Assembly (NCBI RefSeq): GCF_013179285.1
Contig: NZ_WVNW01000001.1
Coordinates: 806,001-870,000, forward strand
Length of the DNA: 64,000 nt
Direction of reading: 5' to 3'
Source: Roseobacter sp. HKCCD6576-2
GTDB lineage: Bacteria; Pseudomonadota; Alphaproteobacteria; Rhodobacterales; Rhodobacteraceae
Shown: positions 17,884-26,687 of the stretch, in pieces
Position numbering within the stretch: the stretch's first letter is position 1
How the letters are laid out: the number at the start of each line of letters is the position of its first letter
Program-made: the position numbers and the translations under genes
Notes under the pieces: model-generated
The model's input: the letters and a program-made list of their open reading frames with translations, nothing else
Told to the model about the DNA's origin: nothing
Databases searched by the model: none

Positions 17884-18279
17884 ATGTCTGAGCCGGTTTT
17901 CCATATGATTTTGGGCGGCCCTCGCCCCGTAGCGCCGTTTTCCCACGCGGTCGAGACGGACGGGTGGGTTGTCCTGACCGGCCAGATGCCGACCGATCCG
18001 GAGAACCCCGACGGGCCATTGCCGGACGGGATCGTGGCGCAAACCCAGGCCGTGATGCGGAATCTTAAGATCGTGCTTCAGGGCGTTCGGCTTGATCTGA
18101 GACATGTGGTGCAATGCCGTTGTTATCTGACCGAGTTCGAACGCGATTATGCGGCGTTCAATGAGACCTATCAGAGCTATTTTTCGGCGGATCGGCGGCC
18201 CGCGCGCACGACCGTTGGGGTCACGGCGTTGGCGGTGGGCGCATTGGTCGAAATCGACATGTTGGCGCGGCGGCCATGA
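17884..18279 (+). CDS. RidA/YjgF-family protein
   Basis: A 131-residue RidA-superfamily protein with the typical start (FSHAVETDGWVVLTGQMP) and the end segment RPARTTVGVTALAVGALVEIDMLA. The RidA catalytic Arg lies in that C-terminal region, where an Arg-Thr-Thr is present. Canonical members remove reactive enamine/imine intermediates; other branches act in specific catabolic pathways. It starts 6 bases after pccB and is probably in the same transcript, so a role linked to propionyl-CoA or amino-acid breakdown is possible but not shown. Confidence 0.88.
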   Translation: MSEPVFHMILGGPRPVAPFSHAVETDGWVVLTGQMPTDPENPDGPLPDGIVAQTQAVMRNLKIVLQGVRLDLRHVVQCRCYLTEFERDYAAFNETYQSYFSADRRPARTTVGVTALAVGALVEIDMLARRP

Positions 18280-18653
18280 AGGCGTTGGTGATCCCTCTCG
18301 CCCTCGTGGCGGCACCGGCGGAGGCGGAAGAGGTGGTCGCGCCGTCGGGGATGGCGGTGACGTTGCACGAGGTGCTCTATGAGGTGCAGCCCTATTCCGA
18401 GGAGTTATGGGCGGTGATCCGACTTCTGGCCCCGGATCTTGCCGATGCCGAGGATGACCCGCAGGAGGATTTGGATTGGGCATGCACGCATTTCGCGCCG
18501 GGGGCTGTAGACGCTGCCCCCGAACCGCTAGTGCAGATCGTTGTGCAGATCATGGATCGGGTGGTGCCGCGTGGTCAGGCCGATGCCGAAGCTGCGCAGG
18601 TTTTTGCCGGGTATGTCTTTGACGACAACTCCTGCATCTGGGAGGGTTTTTGA
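18276..18653 (+). CDS. Hypothetical exported protein (DUF6497-like)
   Basis: A 125-residue protein with a short hydrophobic N-terminus (MKALVIPLALVAAPAEAEE) that looks like a signal peptide cleaved after about residue 17. The mature part is acidic and contains two Cys (WACTHF and NSCIWEGF) that could form a disulfide. It resembles a Rhodobacterales family I recall as DUF6497, with moderate certainty. The ATG overlaps the ridA stop (ATGA), so translation is coupled. Function unknown. Confidence 0.75.
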   Translation: MKALVIPLALVAAPAEAEEVVAPSGMAVTLHEVLYEVQPYSEELWAVIRLLAPDLADAEDDPQEDLDWACTHFAPGAVDAAPEPLVQIVVQIMDRVVPRGQADAEAAQVFAGYVFDDNSCIWEGF

Positions 18654-18855
18654 TGCAGCCACAATATGTTGCGGATCGCGGTTCATGCCGACAAGCATTT
18701 GATGCAAGCGCGCCACAGACCCGAGCTGTCCCGCGAAACCGGTGTCGATTGATCCCAATTCAGGGTATCTTCGGCCCTGGTTACCTCCAAGTGACCGAAC
18801 CAATGATCATGACTGGGATCAACCCCGGCAGGGTCACACATAACAGGAGAGCGAG

Positions 18856-18999
18856 ATGTCCAAGAGCATCAAAGCGCTTCTTGCATTGGGACTTTTGGCA
18901 AGCGTCGCCGCTTGTGCGCAGGCCCCCGCGCAGGAAGAAATCATCATTGTCGAGCCGGCCCCTATTGTCGAGGAACCGGTGTACAACAAGTACAACTGA
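18856..18999 (+). CDS. 47-residue putative lipoprotein
   Basis: A very short gene encoding MSKSIKALLALGLLASVAAC followed by an acidic, Pro/Glu/Val-rich tail ending VYNKYN. The lipobox SVAAC puts the lipidated Cys at residue 20, leaving a mature peptide of only 28 residues. CAGGAGAG lies about 6 bases before the ATG. A strong hairpin follows the stop, so it is probably expressed as its own short transcript. Comparable tiny lipoproteins are common in Rhodobacterales; none has a known function. Confidence 0.8.
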   Translation: MSKSIKALLALGLLASVAACAQAPAQEEIIIVEPAPIVEEPVYNKYN

Positions 19000-19009
19000 C
19001 GGTGTCCTC

Positions 19010-19037
19010 GCCGGACGGGCTTTGCTGTCCGTCCGGC
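19010..19037 (+). terminator. Hairpin after the 47-residue lipoprotein gene
   Basis: Perfect nine-base stem GCCGGACGG/CCGTCCGGC with a ten-base loop, 11 bases after the stop codon. There is no T-tract directly after the stem, so it may act as a 3'-end stabiliser or a weak terminator. Confidence 0.5.
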
Positions 19038-19134
19038 ACATCGCGGCCACTCCGGCGGCGATCTTTTTTGAACCTCTTTGTAATGTGACGCGAACACAGT
19101 ATTGTGAAGTCACATTTTTGAAGGGGAGACTCCC

Positions 19135-19479
19135 ATGCTTAGAATACGATTGTTGGCCATTACGGGCCCCGCGGCGTTGGTTTTGGCCGGATGTGCACAG
19201 CCACCAGAGCCGCAAGTGGCGCGAGCGATGCCACTCTTTTCCAAATCCGGCGAGGCGCTTTGTGTCCCAAGTGATCCTGTGCCCGGTACGAATTATTCGT
19301 CTAATATTCCGAACTGCGACGAGGTCTGTGAGGAAAGCTACACAGCTGGCGCGAATGTGGCGATCTGCCCGCCTGTCTATGATCGCGGACGTCAGCCGAT
19401 CGGCGATGATGGTGACGACAGTTCGACCCAGACCGGTGGGCGTGGTCAGAACGCCGCTGGTGGCCCACGGGTTCCGTAA
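19135..19479 (+). CDS. Putative lipoprotein with four further cysteines
   Basis: A 114-residue protein with a lipoprotein signal (hydrophobic stretch then VLAGC, Cys near 20). The mature part contains four Cys (EALCVPSDP, IPNCDEVCEESY, VAICPPVY), an even number suited to two disulfides, then a low-complexity Gly/Asp/Ser/Gln tail. AAGGGGAG precedes the ATG. No recognised domain. It is one of three small lipoprotein genes between pccB and pccA. Confidence 0.75.
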   Translation: MLRIRLLAITGPAALVLAGCAQPPEPQVARAMPLFSKSGEALCVPSDPVPGTNYSSNIPNCDEVCEESYTAGANVAICPPVYDRGRQPIGDDGDDSSTQTGGRGQNAAGGPRVP

Positions 19480-19500
19480 CTCTGAGAATTGGGGGCCGCG

Positions 19501-19875
19501 ATGATCAAGCATCGCGGCTTCCCTGGCCGCCTTCCGGGCAGCGATTATCAATTCACCATCCGCCGTGAAAACAAGGCGGGAGCAACACCGCTTATCCGGC
19601 GGGAGCGCCATGCCGACCGACGCCCTGCCGATCGGCGCGCGGATGCGGCCTTCATGGAGGCGCTCTGGCTCTATTTCGGGTCAGAGCCTTTTGAGCGCGG
19701 AAATCTGGATGCCGGACGGCTGAGTTGGGTGTTCGGTCGTGAAGTCGTTGCCGCCGAAGATCCGTTTGATCCCAAGAGTTATGACGCTCTTCTGCAGATT
19801 GATGAGGGTCGCGCCCGCGCATCCTTCCCTGAGGCCTTCGACGGGCGCGGTATTTGGGAGGGCGGATCGGCATGA
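19501..19875 (+). CDS. Conserved-looking hypothetical protein in the pcc region
   Basis: A 124-residue soluble, strongly charged protein without a signal peptide. The N-terminal half is basic (RENKAG, RRERHADRRPADRRAD), the C-terminal half acidic. I chose the ATG at 19501 rather than an in-frame TTG four codons earlier. It follows the lipoprotein by 21 bases and lies between pccB and pccA. I do not recognise a family; coding potential is supported by codon pattern and position. Confidence 0.65.
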   Translation: MIKHRGFPGRLPGSDYQFTIRRENKAGATPLIRRERHADRRPADRRADAAFMEALWLYFGSEPFERGNLDAGRLSWVFGREVVAAEDPFDPKSYDALLQIDEGRARASFPEAFDGRGIWEGGSA

Positions 19876-20041
19876 TGCTGCCTATGCTCCTCTCGATTGC
19901 GCGGTTTCCGGCCCAAAGCAGATTTGCTGGTAACTTGTCCTTTTGGGCCGGTTTTTCCTGTGCCAACGTCCTTTTACCGGCCCCTGTCCCCAGCTGTTTT
20001 CGGGCCGGTCGTGACAAGACGTGTTACCCTTCCCCTTCGAA

Positions 20042-20077
20042 GCGGTCGGCCAGGTTTCTGTGCCGACCGCCTTTTTT
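20042..20077 (+). terminator. Intrinsic terminator upstream of the glycine-zipper lipoprotein
   Basis: Nine-base perfect stem GCGGTCGGC (20042-20050) and GCCGACCGC (20062-20070) followed by CTTTTTT. It lies 64 bases before the next gene start and should stop transcripts coming from the pccB side. Confidence 0.85.
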
Positions 20078-20140
20078 CCGGGGGCGAACTGAGGTAGGCT
20101 GTCGCGATAGAGGCATAAAATCGACAGGAGAAGACGCACA

Positions 20141-20344
20141 ATGCGCGGAACCTACAAACTCACACTCGCCCTTGTTGCCACCCTGGGCCTATCGGCTTGC
20201 GTGGCGTCCGATTTGGAACGCGCCGGTCTTGGTGCCGCGGCCGGTGGTGTCACCGCAGCCGCGCTTAACGGCAATATCGCAACCGGTGTGCTTATCGGTG
20301 CGGCCGGCGGCGCGCTTTGCGACGACGCGGGGCTCTGCAACTAA
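20141..20344 (+). CDS. 67-residue glycine-zipper lipoprotein
   Basis: A short lipoprotein: signal sequence then LSAC (Cys at residue 20), followed by a Gly/Ala-rich segment with repeated small residues (GLGAAAGGVTAAALNG, GVLIGAAGGAL) typical of glycine-zipper outer-membrane lipoproteins, and a short Cys-containing tail (ALCDDAGLCN). ACAGGAGAAG precedes the ATG. It is enclosed by two intrinsic terminators, so it is probably a one-gene transcript with a promoter in 20078-20130. Confidence 0.8.
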   Translation: MRGTYKLTLALVATLGLSACVASDLERAGLGAAAGGVTAAALNGNIATGVLIGAAGGALCDDAGLCN

Positions 20345-20382
20345 GGCGCGACCCGCCACAACTCGTACCAACGATCTAACAG

Positions 20383-20418
20383 AAGGCCGCCGGGGCAGAA
20401 CCCCGGGCGGCCTTTTTT
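20383..20418 (+). terminator. Strong intrinsic terminator 46 bases before pccA
   Basis: Stem AAGGCCGCC (20383-20391) with GGCGGCCTT (20406-20414), extended by a GGGG/CCCC inner stem, followed by TTTTTT. It ends only 46 bases before the pccA start codon, leaving little space for a separate promoter. Confidence 0.9.
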
Positions 20419-20464
20419 GTGCTGAAGACAGGCCACTGCGCCTGAAAGAAGGGGACAGCCAATA

Positions 20465-22510
20465 ATGTTCAAGAAACTGCTCATCGCCAATCGCGGCGAG
20501 ATTGCTTGCCGCGTTATCAAGACAGCGCAGAAGATGGGGATCAAGACGGTCGCGATCTATTCCGATGCGGATCGCAATGCGCTGCATGTGAAGATGGCCG
20601 ATGAAGCGGTACATATTGGTCCGCCAGCCGCGTCGGAAAGCTACATCGTGATCGACAAGGTGATGCAGGCGATCCGCGACACGGGCGCCGAGGCTGTGCA
20701 TCCAGGCTACGGCTTTCTTTCTGAAAACAAGAAATTCGCTGAGGCCCTCGAGGCGGAAGGCGTGGCCTTTGTCGGCCCGCCCGCCGGCGCAATTGAATCG
20801 ATGGGCGACAAGATCACCTCGAAAAAGATTGCTCAAGAGGCGGGGGTGAGCACCGTACCCGGTTATATGGGGCTGATCGAGGATGCCGAAGAGGCAGTCA
20901 AAATCTCGAATGAGATTGACTATCCGGTGATGATCAAAGCCAGCGCCGGTGGTGGCGGCAAAGGCATGCGGATCGCTTGGAATGATGACGAAGCGCGCGA
21001 AGGTTTCCAAAGCTCGAAAAACGAAGCGGCCAGCAGCTTCGGCGATGACCGGATTTTCATTGAGAAGTTCGTCACCCAACCACGCCATATCGAAATCCAG
21101 GTTCTGGCTGACAGCCATGGCAACGCGGTCTATCTGGGCGAGCGGGAATGCTCGATCCAACGCCGGAACCAAAAGGTGATCGAAGAGGCCCCGTCGCCGT
21201 TCCTGGATGAGGCCACGCGGAAAGCGATGGGGGAGCAGGCCGTCGCCTTGGCCGAAGCAGTCGGATACACCAGTGCGGGAACGGTGGAATTCATCGTCGA
21301 TGGTGAGAAAAACTTCTATTTCCTTGAGATGAACACCCGGCTTCAGGTGGAGCATCCGGTGACGGAGCTGATCACCGGCGTTGATCTTGTGGAGCAGATG
21401 ATCCGCGTTGCGGGCGGCGAGGCGCTGCCCTTTGCGCAAGACGACATCACGCTGACCGGTTGGGCGATCGAGAGTCGGCTTTACGCTGAGGACCCGTATC
21501 GCGGCTTTCTGCCTTCCATCGGGCGCCTTGTGCGTTATCGCCCGCCGGCGGAAGTCGCGTCGGGGCCGCTTCTGGACAGTGACAAGTGGCAGGGTGAGGC
21601 ACCGAGCGGCACAACGGCGGTGCGGAATGACACCGGCGTCTTCGAGGGCGGCGAGATTTCGATGTATTACGACCCGATGATCGCCAAGCTCTGCACTTGG
21701 GCACCGGATCGGCCCGCAGCGATTGAAGGCATGCGCAACGCGCTCGATGGGTTCGAGTTGGAAGGGATTGGGCACAATCTGCCATTCCTCGCTGCCGTGA
21801 TGGACCATCCGCGTTTTGTCTCGGGTGAGATCACGACGGCCTTTATCGAGGAGGAATATCCCGATGGGTTCGAGGGCGTGACACCACAGGGCAATGATCT
21901 GAAACATCTGGCCGCGGTCGCGGCGCATATGAAGATGTTGAAAGAAGAGCGGGCCGCCAAGATCAGCGGGACGATGCCCAATCATTCGCGCCGCGTTGCG
22001 CCCGATTGGGTGGTGTTTGTCGGCAAAGAATCCTTCCCGGTGCATATCGAAGAGACCGATTTCGGCACCGAGGTGACTTTCGCCGATGACAGTCATTTCA
22101 AGGTGAACTCGGACTGGCAGCTTGGCGATACGCTGTTTGAAGGCAGCGTGGGTGAGCTTCCGATGATCGTGAAGACCGATTTCATCCGAGGGGGCGCGCG
22201 GCTCAGGTATCGCGGTGCGGATCTCAAGGCAGTGGTGCGAACGCCAAGGCAGGCCGAATTGGCGGGGCTGATGCCCGAGAAGCTGCCGCCGGATACGTCG
22301 CGGCTGCTGCTCTGCCCAATGCCGGGCTTGATCGTGAAGGTTGATGTCGCCGAGGGCGATGAGGTGCAGGAAGGTCAAGCGCTTTGCACCATTGAGGCGA
22401 TGAAGATGGAAAACATCCTGCGCGCCGAGAAGAAAGGCGTGGTCGCCAAGATCAACGCAGGCGCCGGTGACAGCCTTGCGGTCGATGACGTGATTATGGA
22501 GTTCGAGTGA
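20465..22510 (+). CDS. pccA: Propionyl-CoA carboxylase alpha subunit
   Basis: The 681-residue biotin-carrying subunit. It has a biotin carboxylase domain (about residues 1-450, with the ATP-grasp loop KASAGGGGKGMR and EMNTRLQVEHPVTE), a linking BT-type domain (about 450-600) and a C-terminal biotinyl domain with EAMKMEN, the biotin Lys being residue 647. It uses ATP and bicarbonate to carboxylate biotin for PccB. AAGGGGACAG precedes the ATG. It is separated from pccB by about 2.6 kb of small genes and by two terminators. Confidence 0.97.
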   Translation: MFKKLLIANRGEIACRVIKTAQKMGIKTVAIYSDADRNALHVKMADEAVHIGPPAASESYIVIDKVMQAIRDTGAEAVHPGYGFLSENKKFAEALEAEGVAFVGPPAGAIESMGDKITSKKIAQEAGVSTVPGYMGLIEDAEEAVKISNEIDYPVMIKASAGGGGKGMRIAWNDDEAREGFQSSKNEAASSFGDDRIFIEKFVTQPRHIEIQVLADSHGNAVYLGERECSIQRRNQKVIEEAPSPFLDEATRKAMGEQAVALAEAVGYTSAGTVEFIVDGEKNFYFLEMNTRLQVEHPVTELITGVDLVEQMIRVAGGEALPFAQDDITLTGWAIESRLYAEDPYRGFLPSIGRLVRYRPPAEVASGPLLDSDKWQGEAPSGTTAVRNDTGVFEGGEISMYYDPMIAKLCTWAPDRPAAIEGMRNALDGFELEGIGHNLPFLAAVMDHPRFVSGEITTAFIEEEYPDGFEGVTPQGNDLKHLAAVAAHMKMLKEERAAKISGTMPNHSRRVAPDWVVFVGKESFPVHIEETDFGTEVTFADDSHFKVNSDWQLGDTLFEGSVGELPMIVKTDFIRGGARLRYRGADLKAVVRTPRQAELAGLMPEKLPPDTSRLLLCPMPGLIVKVDVAEGDEVQEGQALCTIEAMKMENILRAEKKGVVAKINAGAGDSLAVDDVIMEFE

Positions 22511-22549
22511 TCCGGTGACCTGGGCCGTTCCGCATACCCCTGGCGCGGG

Positions 22550-23032
22550 CTATCCGTCCGACCGCAGCTCTTCGATGCGGAGCGGCATGTTGTCGATGGC
22601 GCGCATGATCTCGCGCACATCGCGTGGCGAGGGGCGGCGCAGATTGACGGTGCCGTCTTTGTCCATCAGCACCAGTGCAAAGCCGCGTGGGCGCAGTTGG
22701 CGGCGAATCTCCGACCGGGCCTCGGGGTCGGTGTCGAAGATGATCACCACATCGCGCTCCAAAAGCGGGTCGGGCCGGTCGGCCAGAAGCGCCATTTGCT
22801 CGCGAAATCTGGGGTCGGCATCGGTGTCGGCAAAGACGACAATCGGTCTGGATACCCAAAGAAAGTCGTTCAAATCCAAATCAACCGCGCTGCGCGGTTC
22901 CAGCGGATCAACAGCCTCGGTTTCGGTTTCCCCAGTCTCGTTTTGCGCCATCGCAACATCTTGCGCGGCCCCGGGCAAGGCGAGAAACAGTGAAAAACCA
23001 AGGGTTAGGCTGGTCAGTAGGGATGCGCGCAT
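22550..23032 (-). CDS. DUF4174-domain exported protein
   Basis: A 160-residue protein with a signal peptide (about residues 1-23), an acidic linker, and a DUF4174 domain from about residue 50: LNDFLWVSRPIVVFADTDADPRF, then DVVIIFDTDPEARSEIRRQLRPRGFALVLMDKDGTVNLRR. The domain looks like a thioredoxin-like alpha/beta fold without catalytic Cys. It lies on the opposite strand between pccA and the mutase gene. Function unknown; periplasmic location inferred. Confidence 0.8.
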   Translation of the reverse strand: MRASLLTSLTLGFSLFLALPGAAQDVAMAQNETGETETEAVDPLEPRSAVDLDLNDFLWVSRPIVVFADTDADPRFREQMALLADRPDPLLERDVVIIFDTDPEARSEIRRQLRPRGFALVLMDKDGTVNLRRPSPRDVREIMRAIDNMPLRIEELRSDG

Positions 23033-23337
23033 GAATCCTCCGTCTCTGCCAGATATAGGGGGTCAGCGATGGAATGCGAAGGGTTTCGTGGCGCAATACG
23101 CCTCGGATTACCGCAAAAACCTGATTTGCCTGGCTCACAGATGTGCTGCGGCATTGTGGCGGGCGAAACCTGCTTCAATTGAAGGGCTTAAGCCGGTGCA
23201 AGGTTCGCCGCTGATCGGGCGGCCCCGTTTGCCGGGAAATCTGCCTTGGTGGTCCGTCAAGGCCGCTGAGCTGCGACGAGATATCGACGACCCGACCACA
23301 GATCGGGACGCGACAAGACAAGTAAGAGGATCCTAAT
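23033..23337. other. 305-base intergenic region upstream of the mutase gene
   Basis: No gene is seen here. It must hold the promoters for the divergent DUF4174 gene and the mutase gene. Two perfect palindromes lie side by side at 23173-23184 (CTTCAATTGAAG) and 23185-23194 (GGCTTAAGCC), which could be a protein-binding site. I see no TTTGCAAA box and no cobalamin-riboswitch-like fold. Confidence 0.5.
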
Positions 23338-25470
23338 ATGACGGAGAACACCGACGCCTGGCGTGACCTAGCCGCGAAAGAATTGCGCGGTCGTGCCTTG
23401 GACGATCTGACCTGGGATACGCTGGAGGGCATCCCGGTCAAACCGCTCTATACCTCTGAAGATGCGACGGACCTGCCACATATGGGAGGCGTGCCGGGCG
23501 AGGCGCCGTTTACCCGGGGCGTGAAGGCGACGATGTATGCCGGGCGGCCCTGGACGATCCGGCAATATGCGGGGTTCTCGACGGCGGAAGAGTCGAATGC
23601 CTTTTACCGCAAAGCGCTGGCCGCCGGGCAGCAAGGTGTGTCGGTCGCCTTCGATCTGGCCACGCATCGGGGCTATGACAGTGATCATCCCCGCGTTGTG
23701 GGCGATGTGGGCAAGGCCGGTGTGGCGATCGATAGTGTGGAGGATATGAAAATCCTCTTCGACGGGATCCCACTTGATAAGGTCTCTGTCTCGATGACGA
23801 TGAACGGCGCGGTGATCCCAATCCTGGCGAATTTCATCGTGGCAGGTGAGGAGCAAGGCCATGAGCGCGCGGTGCTCTCGGGCACGATTCAGAACGATAT
23901 TCTGAAAGAGTTCATGGTGCGGAACACCTATATCTACCCGCCCGAGGCCTCGATGCGGATCATTGCCGACATCATCGAATATACGTCGAATGAGATGCCG
24001 AAATTCAACTCGATCTCGATCTCCGGCTATCACATGCAAGAGGCGGGGGCGAACCTTGTGCAAGAACTGGCCTATACGCTGGCCGATGGCCGCGAATATG
24101 TGCGTGCGGCGATGGCCCGCGGCATGGATGTCGACAAATTCGCCGGGCGGCTGAGCTTCTTCTTTGCCATTGGCATGAATTTCTTCATGGAGGCGGCCAA
24201 GCTTCGCGCGGCGCGGTTCCTCTGGCACCGGATCATGACGGAGTTCGGTGCGAAATCCGAACGCTCCAAGATGCTGCGGACCCACTGCCAGACCTCGGGG
24301 GTCAGCCTGCAGGAGCAGGATCCCTATAACAACGTGGTGCGCACTGCCTATGAAGCGATGAGTGCGGTTCTGGGTGGTACGCAGTCGCTGCATACCAACG
24401 CTCTGGACGAAGCCATCGCATTGCCCACCGAGTTTGCCGCCCGGATCGCCCGGAATACGCAGTTGATTTTGCAAGAAGAAACCGGCGTGACCAATGTGGT
24501 CGACCCGTTGGCGGGTTCCTACTATGTCGAAGCGCTGACGGCAGAGCTGATCGAGCAGGCTTGGGCCCTGATCGAAGAGGTCGAAGAGATGGGCGGCATG
24601 ACCAAAGCTGTCGCCACCGGCATGCCGAAGCTTCGGATCGAGGAAAGTGCAGCCAAACGCCAGGCGATGATCGATCGGGGCGATGAGGTGATTGTCGGGG
24701 TGAACAAGTACCGGCTGACCGAGGAAGACCCGATCGACATTCTCGAAATTGACAACACCGCGGTTCGGGAGGCGCAGGTGGCGCGGCTAGCGCGCATCCG
24801 CGAGACGCGTGATGCGGCGGCCTGCGAGGGTGCCCTTGCGGCGCTTGAGCAGGCCGCCTCGACCGGCACTGGAAATCTGTTGGAACTGGCCGTCGAAGCG
24901 GCCCGCGCGCGGGCATCCGTGGGGGAGATCAGCATGGCGATGGAAAAATCCTTTGGCCGCCACCGGGCGGAAGTCAAAACCCTGGCCGGTGTCTATGGTG
25001 CCGCCTATGAGGGCGATGAAGGCTTCGCGGCGATCCAGGCCGATGTGGAGAAATTCGCCGAGGCAGAGGGCCGCCGCCCGCGTATGCTGGTGGTGAAAAT
25101 GGGACAGGACGGGCATGATCGGGGTGCCAAGGTCATTGCCACGGCCTTCGCCGATATCGGGTTTGATGTGGATGTGGGGCCGCTCTTCCAAACCCCGGAG
25201 GAGGCGGCGCAGGACGCGATCGACAATGACGTTCATGTCATCGGCATCTCGTCTCAGGCCGCCGGGCACAAGACCCTCGCGCCAAAGCTGATCGAGGCGC
25301 TGAAGGCCAATGATGCCGGGGATATCATCGTGATTTGCGGCGGTGTGATCCCGCACCAGGATTATGAATTCCTGCAAAATGCTGGTGTCAAAGCCATCTT
25401 CGGGCCCGGCACGAACATCCCGGAAGCGGCTCAGGATATTCTGCGCTTGATTGGGGAAGCCCGAGGCTGA
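23338..25470 (+). CDS. Methylmalonyl-CoA mutase
   Basis: A 710-residue single-chain mutase converting (R)-methylmalonyl-CoA to succinyl-CoA. The TIM-barrel substrate domain covers about residues 20-560. The C-terminal cobalamin domain has the DxHxxG motif as [10 protein letters not shown], with the Co-ligating His near residue 593, then the GISSQAAG and ICGGVIP motifs. It completes the propionate route begun by pccAB and depends on adenosylcobalamin; cobS, cobT and cobO occur later in the window. A SD-like AGTAAGAGGA precedes the ATG. Two hairpins follow the stop. Confidence 0.96.
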   Translation: MTENTDAWRDLAAKELRGRALDDLTWDTLEGIPVKPLYTSEDATDLPHMGGVPGEAPFTRGVKATMYAGRPWTIRQYAGFSTAEESNAFYRKALAAGQQGVSVAFDLATHRGYDSDHPRVVGDVGKAGVAIDSVEDMKILFDGIPLDKVSVSMTMNGAVIPILANFIVAGEEQGHERAVLSGTIQNDILKEFMVRNTYIYPPEASMRIIADIIEYTSNEMPKFNSISISGYHMQEAGANLVQELAYTLADGREYVRAAMARGMDVDKFAGRLSFFFAIGMNFFMEAAKLRAARFLWHRIMTEFGAKSERSKMLRTHCQTSGVSLQEQDPYNNVVRTAYEAMSAVLGGTQSLHTNALDEAIALPTEFAARIARNTQLILQEETGVTNVVDPLAGSYYVEALTAELIEQAWALIEEVEEMGGMTKAVATGMPKLRIEESAAKRQAMIDRGDEVIVGVNKYRLTEEDPIDILEIDNTAVREAQVARLARIRETRDAAACEGALAALEQAASTGTGNLLELAVEAARARASVGEISMAMEKSFGRHRAEVKTLAGVYGAAYEGDEGFAAIQADVEKFAEAEGRRPRMLVVKMGQDGHDRGAKVIATAFADIGFDVDVGPLFQTPEEAAQDAIDNDVHVIGISSQAAGHKTLAPKLIEALKANDAGDIIVICGGVIPHQDYEFLQNAGVKAIFGPGTNIPEAAQDILRLIGEARG

Positions 25471-25503
25471 TCCGCCCAATATTGAGAGATTGAGGAGAGG
25501 GAG

Positions 25504-25556
25504 CCGGAAAACGCGCGTTTTCCGGTCGGTTTCCTCGCGGAAACCGGCCTTTGGGT
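25504..25556 (+). terminator. Two overlapping hairpins after the mutase gene
   Basis: A perfect 22-base palindrome occupies 25504-25525 (core AAAACGCGCGTTTT). A second stem, 25524-25534 with 25539-25549 (11 bp with one G-U pair, loop TCGC), follows and shares two bases with the first. A short T-rich run follows. The second hairpin is the likely terminator; the two cannot both form fully. Confidence 0.65.
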
Positions 25557-25617
25557 TTGCTCTTGCCCTGATCCGGCCCCTGTCGCATCAAGGGGGCAGG
25601 AAGGAGACCCGCGCGTT

Positions 25618-26685
25618 ATGGCTTTGCCGGTCCGACAACAACTGATCTATTGGGGCATCGCCTTTGCGGTGTTCCTTTTGATCCTGTGGGCGCTTGGCGA
25701 TGTCATTTTGCCGTTCGTCGTCGGCGGTGCCGTGGCGTATTTCCTTGATCCTGTGGCCGATTGGCTCGAAGCAAAGGGGCTCAAACGCATCTGGGCCACG
25801 GTTCTGATTTCATTGATGGCGCTGCTGGTCGTTGTCATTGCGGCGCTGATCGTGGTGCCGCTTCTGATCAGTCAGCTCACGGGCCTCATCTCCGCGGCAC
25901 CTGATCTTTTCATCCAATTGCGCGATTTCCTGATCACGCAGTTCCCGCAATTGATGGATGAGAGCTCACCACTCCGGGGCTCGCTCGTGGCAATCGGCGA
26001 GACGATCCAATCCCGTGGCGGCGAGTTGCTCAATGGCGTGTTGAGTTCCGCCATGTCGGTGATCAATGTCATCGTGTTCATCGTCGTTGTGCCCGTCGTC
26101 TCATTCTATCTGCTGTGGGATTGGGATCGGATGGTGGCCCGGATCGACGATCTTCTGCCGCGCGATCATCGCCCCGTCATCCGTCGCCTGGCCTCCGAGA
26201 TTGATCAGACCTTGGCGAGTTTCGTCCGCGGGCAAGGGACGGTCTGCCTGATCCTAGGCACGTTCTATGCCGTTGCCTTGATGATTATCGGCCTGCAATT
26301 TGGCGTTGTTGTCGGGTTTATCGCCGGTTTGATCTCGTTCATCCCCTATATCGGGGCGTTGTTTGGCGGGGTTCTGGCCGTTGGCCTGGCGCTCTTCCAA
26401 TTCTGGGGCGAATGGTGGTGGATTGTCGCCGTGGCGGCGATTTTTCAAGTCGGCCAGGTTGTCGAAGGCAATATCCTGACCCCCAATCTGGTGGGGGGCT
26501 CGGTCGGGCTGCACCCGGTGTGGTTAATCTTTGCGCTTTCGGCGTTTGGCGCGGTGTTCGGCTTTGTTGGCCTATTGGTGGCGGTGCCGGTCGCGGCCGT
26601 GATCGGTGTTTTGGTCCGATATGGGGTGGAGCAATATAAGCAGAGTTTGCTCTATCAGGGCCTTGGCGAGACCAAGGACGACTAG
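25618..26685 (+). CDS. AI-2E-family (PerM-like) transporter
   Basis: A 355-residue inner-membrane protein of the AI-2E transporter family, with two N-terminal membrane segments, a soluble linker (about 90-150) and five or six C-terminal segments. The signature region FIPYIGALFGGVLAVGLAL (about 240-258) and the downstream EGNILTPNLVGGSVGLHP are clear. Some members move autoinducer-2, others act as Na+/H+ antiporters; the substrate here is unknown. AAGGAGAC precedes the ATG. The Hda-like gene follows after two bases, an arrangement common in alphaproteobacteria. Confidence 0.9.
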   Translation: MALPVRQQLIYWGIAFAVFLLILWALGDVILPFVVGGAVAYFLDPVADWLEAKGLKRIWATVLISLMALLVVVIAALIVVPLLISQLTGLISAAPDLFIQLRDFLITQFPQLMDESSPLRGSLVAIGETIQSRGGELLNGVLSSAMSVINVIVFIVVVPVVSFYLLWDWDRMVARIDDLLPRDHRPVIRRLASEIDQTLASFVRGQGTVCLILGTFYAVALMIIGLQFGVVVGFIAGLISFIPYIGALFGGVLAVGLALFQFWGEWWWIVAVAAIFQVGQVVEGNILTPNLVGGSVGLHPVWLIFALSAFGAVFGFVGLLVAVPVAAVIGVLVRYGVEQYKQSLLYQGLGETKDD

Positions 26686-26687
26686 CG

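Noticed and set aside
18749-18822. Inverted repeat TTGATCCCA (18749-18757) and TGGGATCAA (18814-18822)
   Set aside because: The arms are 56 bases apart and there is no supporting context; it could be chance, although it lies before the 47-residue lipoprotein gene.
20189-22378. A 729-codon open frame on the minus strand opposite pccA
   Set aside because: It mirrors pccA codons (high-GC third positions keep the antisense frame open), has a His/Arg/Asp-rich composition with no domain, and pccA is certain.
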